Shown here one piece after another: positions 1 through 7,900 of a DNA stretch of 10,590 nucleotides. The notes under the pieces were generated by a model. The model was given only the letters and a program-made list of their open reading frames with translations. It had not been told where the DNA came from and ran no database searches. The first letter of the stretch is position 1, and the number at the start of each line of letters is the position of its first letter. The position numbers were made by a program, and so were the translations under genes. Origin of the DNA: Goniomonas avonlea (lineage: Eukaryota > Cryptophyceae > Goniomonadida > Goniomonadaceae); assembly GCA_003573635.1 (NCBI GenBank), contig QUTJ01031262.1:1-10590 (forward strand), read 5' to 3'.

Positions 1-70
1 CAACCACGTTAGTGCATCGCAATCTCTATCGTGCCCATGCGCAGCGGAAACAACTCCGACTCGCTGATCC
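1..70. repeat. 70-bp direct repeat, left copy
   Basis: This segment matches 438-507 at 67 of 70 positions by eye; the differences are at offsets 9, 13 and 34. Shorter versions of its core (GCATCGCAATCTCTATCGTG) recur between 305 and 450. It has no convincing coding content. It begins at the window edge, so the true repeat may extend further left. Confidence 0.85.
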
Positions 71-80
71 ACCTGCCGGG

Positions 81-296
81 CAACTGCACCGGTCGTCGCT
101 ATCACTACATTTGACGATCCAATCGCTACATGTATCGCTACATTTGCCTACATTTGCCGACAAATGTAGCGATTCGCTACAATTGTAGCGATTTTTGTAG
201 TCAAATGCAGCGATTTTGGGGTCCAACGGTGCGGTTGAAAATCGCTACCACTCTATTTGACGATAAATGTAGAGATAGCGACGACCGGTGCAGTTG
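81..296. mobile_element. MITE-like inverted-repeat element
   Basis: The 32-bp ends 81-112 and 265-296 are inverted repeats of each other with one mismatch; both begin CAACTGCACCGGTCGTCGCT when read inwards. The interior is AT-richer than its surroundings and is built of short repeats of TAGCGAT and its complement ATCGCTA, with a smaller palindrome near 134-177. There is no open reading frame of note. Size, terminal inverted repeats and lack of coding sequence fit a non-autonomous DNA transposon (MITE). No clear target-site duplication is visible at the edges, so a simple foldback or hairpin repeat is the alternative. Confidence 0.6.
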
Positions 297-304
297 CTCT
301 TAGA

Positions 305-437
305 GCATCGCAATCTCTATCGTGACCATGCGCAAGGCAACCGTTATTTCATCGACATCTCTATCGTGGTCAGACAACCACGTTAGTGCATGGCAATCTC
401 CATCATTAAGTGCATGGCAATCTCTATCGCGGTCAGG
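305..437. repeat. degenerate copies of the flanking repeat
   Basis: Several imperfect copies of the core CGCAATCTCTATCGTGG and of CAACCACGTTAGTGCATGG follow one another at about 305-334, 346-370, 374-410 and 411-437. They look like decayed tandem relatives of the 70-bp repeat at 1-70 and 438-507. No gene is supported here. Confidence 0.6.
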
Positions 438-507
438 CAACCACGCTAGCGCATCGCAATCTCTATCGTGGCCATGCGCAGCGGAAACAACTCCGACTCG
501 CTGATCC
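438..507. repeat. 70-bp direct repeat, right copy
   Basis: This is the second copy of the 1-70 repeat (67/70 identical). The two copies bracket the MITE-like element and the degenerate copies, so the interval 1-507 may have arisen by local duplication. Confidence 0.85.
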
Positions 508-539
508 TCCCGACAACCACGTTACGTCGTCGCAATTAT

Positions 540-542
<3 letters not shown>

Positions 543-580
<38 letters not shown>
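543..580. repeat. (TC)19 microsatellite
   Basis: An uninterrupted TC dinucleotide run, followed by a short region with GAGAGA on the same strand (about 585-596). Forward frames through it give Ser-Leu runs that are artefacts of the repeat. It lies just beyond the last supported exon of the minus-strand LicD-family gene. Confidence 0.95.
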
Positions 581-582
<2 letters not shown>

Positions 583-628
583 GTGAGAGAAAGAGATGCG
601 TAACGACCGCCACGAAACAGGAACTCAC

Positions 629-1681
629 TCAGTGGGAAACACACTTTCGGCGCCAAACGAACAGGCCCCCTCGAGCAGTGGAGCACAGTATCTGTCAAGA
701 GCGATCACGGGCGGAGCCAAGACGTTTCAAAAAGAGCGTTCATGGGCGAAGCCAAGACGGTTCAACGAGGCGATTCAGAAAGCCTCCCACCTGTATCTGT
801 TCGAGTTGGGATCTAAAATGACCGGAAAGATTTCAATCTGAGGGAAACGATGAGCCTTGTAAATCTTGTACCCGATCGAGCTCGCGTACCACACCTGTCG
901 CCAGGACTGTGAGCTGGACACAATGCATCGAGGTCAGAGTGGATACCTCCCATCCTTTGTTGTGCAGAGAGCTCAGTGCGGCTATGAACTCGCGCGCCTG
1001 GGACAGTGGCACCGCGACATCGATGTTGTTGTCCCAGGGAATAATGCCTTGATGCCGCACTGCGCCCAGCAGGGTCCCAGCAACTGCCCAATAAGCAACC
1101 TTGTGTTTTTGGAAGAAATTAGCTGTCTTGATGGGGCGATCGATCACGCACCCCGTGCTCAGCGAAGGCTGCGACCATGTCGTGGAGCAGGTCCATCAGG
1201 TCAACGAAAGCCCACTCCGCGTTCAGAAGAGCAGGGCCACCAACAAATAGCCCACGCGGCATTGTATGATGAACTGGACCATTAAAACCACCTGACAAGT
1301 CTCAGCCAACATTGCATAAGCTCGGTGCGAGAACCTTGGACGGAGTATTCCATTCCCCGAGAAACGCGAGTCAAAGATTTTCCAATCTGGAAGAAGAATC
1401 AAGAGGCCGCCAAAAGCAAAGCGTTTTACCGTATGCAACTCTCCTGCGGTGAGATTGCCAACCAGATTGACCAACATTTCCATAGTCTCTTCGTTCTTGA
1501 GTGCCTCCAGCTGACTCTCGAGCACACCAGGAAAAAGTCTTCTCATTGGCTTGGACGACGGGTTCTCCACTGTACCAAACTCGATCGAAAGCCTTCCAAT
1601 CAGGCCCTGGGGGAGCTGCGCTTGTGCAGGAAATGCAACACACAGCAACACAAGCAGGAGGCACGCCTCTTGGCGGGCCAT
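629..1681 (-). CDS. LicD/fukutin-family secreted protein, multi-exon, short introns
   Basis: Predicted exons on the minus strand are 1681-1430, 1386-1335, 1273-1152, 1099-947, 894-791 and 691-629, about 249 residues; the 3' end is uncertain. The start ATG lies in GACCCCAAAATGG and opens a signal peptide (LLLVLLCVAF, then AQA) followed by an N-glycosylation site (NLT). Joining the frames across introns of 43, 61, 52, 52 and 99 nt gives a run typical of LicD/fukutin nucleotidyltransferase-fold proteins: a helix (LMDLLHDMVAAFAEHG), VAYWAVAGTLLGAVRH near residues 143-158, PWDNNID near 163-169, and IGYKIYKAHRFPQIEIFPV. The family transfers phosphocholine or ribitol-phosphate type groups to glycans. 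The usual acidic DDDID motif reads DNNID here, so activity is doubtful. Alternative junctions exist: donor after 1311 instead of 1335, and acceptor giving exon start 906 instead of 894. The last exon is the weakest. Alternative: a pseudogene with frameshifts, which I consider less likely because each shift has an in-phase GT-AG pair. Confidence 0.7.
699..765. repeat. two tandem ~35-bp copies
   Basis: The stretches 699-730 and 734-765 are related (GAGCGATCACGGGCGGAGCC versus GAGCGTTCATGGGCGAAGCC, continuing similarly). They lie inside the proposed last intron (692-790) of the minus-strand LicD-family gene, which suggests local slippage in non-coding DNA. Confidence 0.7.
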
Positions 1682-1943
1682 TTTGGGGTCCCGTCAGGAT
1701 TTCTCAAGATTGTACGCCGCCCATACCTGTGTCGAAAAGTAAATCGGGCGCAACTTCAAACACTTGATCGATTCAACGGTAAATGATTTGGCATCAATTA
1801 TTGAGGAAACGGCAACTCATTAAAGGTGCCCAATATTTACCCAAAAACCGTGTCGGTTCGTCCCATTTCTCCTTTCCAACCTATCCGAAGCAACCTCGCG
1901 CTTCCCTCCAATTTTTTCAGCGGGAACAAGGCCAAGACCCAAA
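1682..1943. promoter_or_regulatory. shared intergenic space between divergent genes
   Basis: The two inferred start codons face away from each other across 262 bp, so this interval should contain the promoters and 5' leaders of both genes. It is AT-richer than the coding sequence, including an AATATTTA stretch near 1830. I could not identify a secure TATA box or initiator. Both start codons sit in nearly the same context: GACCCAAAATG for the plus-strand gene and GACCCCAAAATG for the minus-strand gene. Confidence 0.5.
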
Positions 1944-4900
1944 ATGACTGACGTTGACATTTTCAAGGGCGGCAACGCGTGACAGAGAGTCAGAAGAACC
2001 CTGTGTCCCAACCCGGGACAATCAGTTCTTCACGGTTGGTGAATGTCAAACCAGCCTCGGGCAAACGGGGGGAATGGTGTAGGAGGACGAGGTTCAGGAG
2101 CTTCATCCGGCAGGGCGGGTCAGCGCCTTGCCGGGCAATCTGGTGGCTCGAGCATCTTGGGTCCCGGGTAATCTTTCCCCCCATTTTGCAGTTTTGCTCG
2201 GTGTCCCCAGTGTGCCCTCCGCGCTGTTGGAAACTGCCAATGACACTGGGCGGTTTGAAACTCCCGTTCAACTTGGACGCCAAATACGTTTTTTTCTGGT
2301 CTTGACCCTTTGTTCTGCAGTCCGGGAGGTCAGCAAGGTTTCGACTCGCAACTACGATCACAGGCGCCACACCAGGGTGGGATCGGACTGTTTTTGTGTG
2401 ATTTCGTAAGTGACAACTTTCCAGGCGGACCTTCGTCTCCAACGCACCAGTCGCAAAAATTAGCCCAGCAACAATTTAGCAAGGGCAATCCCGGGGCCGC
2501 TGGCTCTGGGCCGTCAGACATGAATTCACAGCGCGCTGTGGTTGCACCACAGCCTTCCGCTATGCCTCGCACAGCTTATGATTCTATGCGCACACATTCT
2601 GCTCCGCCTTCAAGCGAGGAGCAGCAGCGGCGCCTATCGGATGGTGGGTTTCAACCATTTCATGCCGGAACGACCGCAAATCAGTCCGCGGCTCGCCCAG
2701 ACATATCTGGGAGCCAAGCGGGTCAAGGGATGCAACAAGGTCCACCAGGAGGCCAGCCGATGGGGCAGGCACCCGGTCAGATGCAGGGGTCTCCGAATCA
2801 GGGACCGCTTCCTGGGTGGCAGCCAAGGGATGGGCAAGGAATGCAAGGGCTCCCGTCCGGACAGGGACAGATGTTGGGGCAGCCACAGCTGGGTCAAGGT
2901 CAGGCTCCACTGGGCATGAGTGCTCAAGCCGGATCGATGGCCGGACCAATGGGTCAAGTAGTTGGAATGGGTGGCCCTGGCAACCAAATGGGTTCCCGTG
3001 GTCCCATGCCACCAGGCGGCCAGATGGGCCAAGGCGGCCAGATGGGCCAAGGCGGCCAGATGGGCCAAGGCGGTCAGATGGGACAAGGCGGTCAGATGGG
3101 CCAAGGCGGTCAGATGGGCCAAGGCGGCCAGATGGGCCAAGGCGGTCAGATGGGACAAGGCGGGCAGATGGGCCAAGGCGGCCAGATGGGCCAAGGCGGC
3201 CAGATAGGCCAGGCCGGCCAGATGGGCCAGGCCGGCCAGATGGGTCAGGCCGGCCAGATGGGTCAGGCCGGCCAGATGGGTCAGACCGGCCAGATGGGCC
3301 AAGGTAACCAAATGGGTGGTCCGGCAATGGGTGGACCAATGGGCGGTCCTGGCGGTCAAATGGCTCCAATGCCGATGGGTCCAATGAGCGGGGGTCCGAT
3401 GGGTCCTGGTGGCCAAATGGGTGCGGGTGGCCAAATGCCGTTCATGGTGCGTTCTGATTATATGTTTGCCTGCCCAATCACCAACACCGAATCGCAGAAT
3501 CCCCAAAACATGAACAGGGGCAGCAATTTTAATCCTGGGGCGTTTCGTGGTCCGCCGCACAACAGGGGGATGGGGGGTATGGGGATGGGGATGGCAGGCA
3601 TGGTTCCCGGCTCATACGGCAATCAACAGTACTACCCACAGACCTCCAACTACCGACCCAATATGCCAGCGTTCCCTGGCCCCCCCCATATGTTCGCCCA
3701 TGGTGCGCAGGCACCCCAGACAAACTTTGCTCGCACAACCGCGCCAGCAGCAAGGCAAAAGCGGGGTCTCATAATCACTGACCCCGAAACCGGCCTGCCC
3801 ATTGACACAAGTAAGACTCCAGAAGCGAAGGAAGACGCCGCCAAAACCGAGGTTCGTGACCAGTTGCCCTCGCCGCCCGAAACACGCCGAACCAGTCATT
3901 CACGCACAACCCAAGAGCACAGGCATTTCTGCTACCTTTGTCACAAACAAACAACCACCACAAGTACGAGCCGTGAGCAACAAACAGAAATGTCGCCACA
4001 AACACTCAACACGCAACACTCACCCACCGCCCCGCAGACTCAGAGCCAGGTCGCGGCTTCCGGTCCGGCCAGCTCTTTGCCAGAATCCGCACCGCAGCAG
4101 AAGGACAACGGGGCAGAGGCTCGCGCGCAACAGGTACCCGAATTGGGCGTGCGGGTCCTTTGCACTGTTTGTTCGTGAGCAATTCTTTCAACGTGCACAC
4201 GGTCGGCATTTCGTGGCAGTTTCTCCTATTTTTTCCATCTTGCTCAAAAGGATTTTGGAAGTCGTAGTGGCAAGACCGTCACCACAACCTCTTTTTGCGC
4301 CAGCGCCTCTGAATCGCCGCGCTCCCGGCCTAAATATCACTTGTCTCCTTCGATTTGAGGTTGAACCAACTCTCTACAGGCATTCCTTGAGGCAGAAGCA
4401 GCAAAGAAGCGCGCGGAGGCTGAAGCCACGAAGAAGCGCGCCGCTGAGGCCAAGCAGGAGGCCGAAGCAGCAGCAGCGGAAGCAGCAGCCCTCGCTGCTC
4501 GTGCTCAAGCTGCTTCCGCTCCAGCACCAACTCCCGTCGCCAACATCCCCGCGCCTGCCCCCACCCCTGCACCAGCGCCCGCACCGACACCAGCGGCACA
4601 GCCCGCTGCAGCCCCAGCACCAGCGCAGGCGACTGAGGACAAGCGAAGCAAGTCTGCCACCAAGGAGCACCGAAAGCAGGTTAGTTGCGTGCATCCAGAT
4701 CTAAACCATATGACAGACATGGCACACCCTCGCTCGTACACGTCTCAAACGCACTTGGGAGACCTCAGCGCACCTCTCATGTCACAGCGATTGTTTGGCG
4801 CAGATTCGCCGTCGCAGATTTTGAGCGTTTTGCTTGCGAGACCCTCGTCACGTAGTAACATGAAACTCAGGCGATGGAGAAGCACAAGGATGGCAAGGGG

Positions 4901-7900
4901 GACATGTTGGACGCTTACACCGAGAAGAAGGCTGAGCCTGAACCTGTCAAGGCTCCCGAACCAGCACCTGCTGCTGCCCCTGCTGCTGCACCAGCTGAGG
5001 AGCTTGAAGAAGGCGAAGTCGACTGGGACAAGCAGGTGAGAACACTGGCGTCTGGGGGCAAAATTGGAAATGTTCGAGATGGCACCACACCTCCCTCAAA
5101 TAAGATATTCAGGGACGAGATCCCTTCTTGCGTTTTTGACTTGTGCTGCAGCCTGAGGAACAGCTGGTTCAGCTGGGCAAAACCGTGCCGATTCCCACTC
5201 CTGCCGTGCCTGTGGCACCGAAGGCAGACGAGTTCCAGCTTCGTCCGGTGCGTTGCATCCCCTCTGTTTCCGCTCGTGGTTTTGGTGTAATGTTTGCTCT
5301 TGAGCTTTGCGGACGGACCATGCAGTGCGAGTGCACCTGACCTTCCTTTGGCAGCAACGTGCTGCAAGTTCCTCCACGAAGGCTGCAGCGGTGGAGGAGG
5401 ACGCGTTTGGTGCCTCAAAGCGAGTATACTCGCGTGATTATTTGCTGAAGTTTCAGGTAACTGCTGTTCGATTATTATGTTTTGCCCCCCCCCCCCCCCC
5501 CCAAGAAGAAGTAGGTCTGTCATTGTCATCCTCACGGAGTCCCCCACGTGCGCCCTCTGACACAGGGCTCTCTGCAGGATGTGTGCCATTCCAAGCCCGA
5601 TGGTCTCGATGCCCATTTGCAGGCTGCGGGGTTGTCATTGGATGGCGGTGTGTCTCCTCGTGCAACGACCCCAGGTGGACGTGATGGTAAGTTGGCACCG
5701 CAGTTGTCGTGCGAGGTGTTGTCTTGTGTGTGTGCGCTCGGGAGCTCGTCCATTGTTTTCTCAGACACCTCCTCACTTTTTACATGTTGTTTGTCGCATG
5801 CCGCAAGCTCAACTTCCCTGGACGGGCTTTGTGCCCGCTTTAGGTTCGTAGCCTTGCAAGAGCTAACAGCTTCGGCTGACCCTTGAGTAGACCTGTTGCC
5901 ACCCCTTGGTTGTGGTCGCAATTAGCTCCGGTGCACATCCTGTCGTGTCAGTTCGCACCTATGGAAAAAGACATTCCAGAGCAATCTACTGTGCACTCAA
6001 GCATTCAGCAGGTGGTCGGGACAGAGGGGGTCGCGGTGGCGATGCACGGCTTGGTCCCCCGCCCTCCCAGGGTCCTGGTGGCTTCGACCGCCGCGGTGAC
6101 CGTGGTGACCGTGGTGACCGTGGTGGACGAGGTGGACGAGGTTCTCGTGACCAGCGACCACAGCGCGACTCGAGAGGGGTGCGTGTGCACTTGTCCGCTT
6201 TCCCCCGTCTGTGCCTCTCCCGTTTTTTCCCACTTCTCGTCTTGTGCGTCCACGTGGTCTTGAGCTAAATGAGGTCGGTTACTCCAAAACCCCGGTCCCG
6301 ATCAGGGTTCAGGACCTGCCCTTGCTTCGAACTTGTTTTCTCTGATTCTCATGGGTGAGGCTGCTCGCCAATTGATTCTCAAGACGTTTCAACAGGTGCT
6401 GTTGCCGGTGGAGAACCTGGTGCGGAGTGACAACGCGTGGAGCTTGAAGAAATCTGTGCTTAACGAAGACGACAAAATGCTCAAGAAGATGACCGCCATC
6501 ATGAACAAGCTCACCGTGACCAACTTCGACAAACTCTCGAGCCAGATCCTTGAGACCATCACCAGCGCGTTCATGTTGAAGGGCGTTGTGTCCTTGGTAT
6601 TCGACAAAGCGCTGCAGGTCTGTTACCCTCTCCGCATCACCCATGTACATGGTGCTCACCATCACCCATGCAGGAACCCCATTTCAGCCACCTGTACGCA
6701 GACCTGTGCGTCCTCATGTCTCAACCGTCACGAGTGGGCGAATACGCGGACGAGAAGTCAGACAAGCCGCTGACCTTCAAGCGCTGCCTATTGAACAAGT
6801 GCCAGGAGGAGTTTGAAAAGACATCCTCAGACCGGCAGGACGCAACCAAGGATTTGGAAGGGGAGGAACTCGCGCAGTACCAGAGCAAGCTCAAGCGGAC
6901 TATGCTCGGCAACATCAAGTTCGTCGGCATGCTCTTCTCCAAAGGAATGCTGAACGAGAAGATCATGCACGGATGCATCCAGCAGTTGATTCACGTGCGT
7001 TTCTCACTGTCCCGGTGTTCAGAGAGAACAACACAACAGCACCCCCTTCTTAACTGGAGTGTTAGATGGACATTATTGCAACCGGATGATGAATGTAATC
7101 ATGCGCGTCAATTGAACACCCTGCGTTGAAAAACGTCCAGGGTTATGAAACGAGCACGATACCCTGGGGCCATTCACCCCAGCACTGACGGCACCTCTGT
7201 GCGTGCGCGGCGTGTGTGGTGGTCTCTGCTTTTAACACCCTTGCCGACAGACGGAAACCGATGAGGACAACATCGAGGCACTGTGCAAGCTGTTGATTAC
7301 CATCGGCAAGCTTCTCGACCACCCCAAGGCGAAGAAGTGGATGGATGTCTATTTCCAGATCCTCACCAACCTGGAGACGAAGAAGAACGAGTCGGGAGAA
7401 TACGTCCTTTCCAACCGTCTGCGCTTCATGATCCGTGACGTGTGTGACATGCGCAGTGACGGGTGGCAGGCACGCGTGCTGCAGAAGACGGTAGAGCAGA
7501 AGACACAGGAGCAGTTCCGTCGTGATGCGCAGTTGGAGCAGGAGCGGCAAATGGGAATGCAGCAACGCGGTGGGCCTGGTGGTGGCGGCGGGGGTCGTGA
7601 CCGCCGAGGACCACCTGGAGGTCCCCAGGATGGTGAGTTGTGCCATCTGAGTCCAGCGTGCATCTCTCCCATACACAAACCCTTGTGTTGACTGACTCTT
7701 TGCTGCGTGGGGATTGCGTGACGTGCCTCTCCATGGCGCCTCATGTTTTGTTACCACGCCATATTATTGCAGGATGGATAATAGCTTCTGTTCCCCGTGT
7801 GGGACCCTTGCTTCCCCATTGTGCCCACAGTTCTGTTCTTTGCCACTTGTAACCACGAGTCATACATCCACCAAGCTCACGAAACCACTGCTTAACAACT

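Noticed and set aside
322-841. Plus-strand open frames with Ser/Leu runs
   Set aside because: They arise from the degenerate repeats and the (TC)19 tract; part lies antisense to the LicD-family exons.
813-1681. LicD-family pseudogene with several frameshifts
   Set aside because: Each frame change coincides with a GT-AG pair in the right phase, and the joined protein runs through the conserved motifs without gaps. Kept only as an alternative.
2406-2424. Consensus donor GTAAGT followed by CCAG
   Set aside because: The implied intron is 19 nt, too short for spliceosomal removal; the donor at 2377 with the same acceptor gives 48 nt and matching phase.
2584-3560. Long minus-strand and shifted-frame open frames over the eIF4G repeat (PSGRLG, AHLAAL, ARWAKA peptides)
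   Set aside because: They are translations of the 18-bp coding repeat in other frames and have no independent support.
5563-5577. Alternative acceptor after GACACAG giving an extra GSLQ in exon 9
   Set aside because: It is in phase and cannot be excluded, but TCTCTGCAG at 5577 is the stronger site and joins LLKFQ directly to the following segment as in other eIF4Gs.
6094-6130. RGD sequences as integrin-binding motifs
   Set aside because: They are part of an Arg-Gly-Asp low-complexity run in a cytoplasmic translation factor and have no adhesive context.
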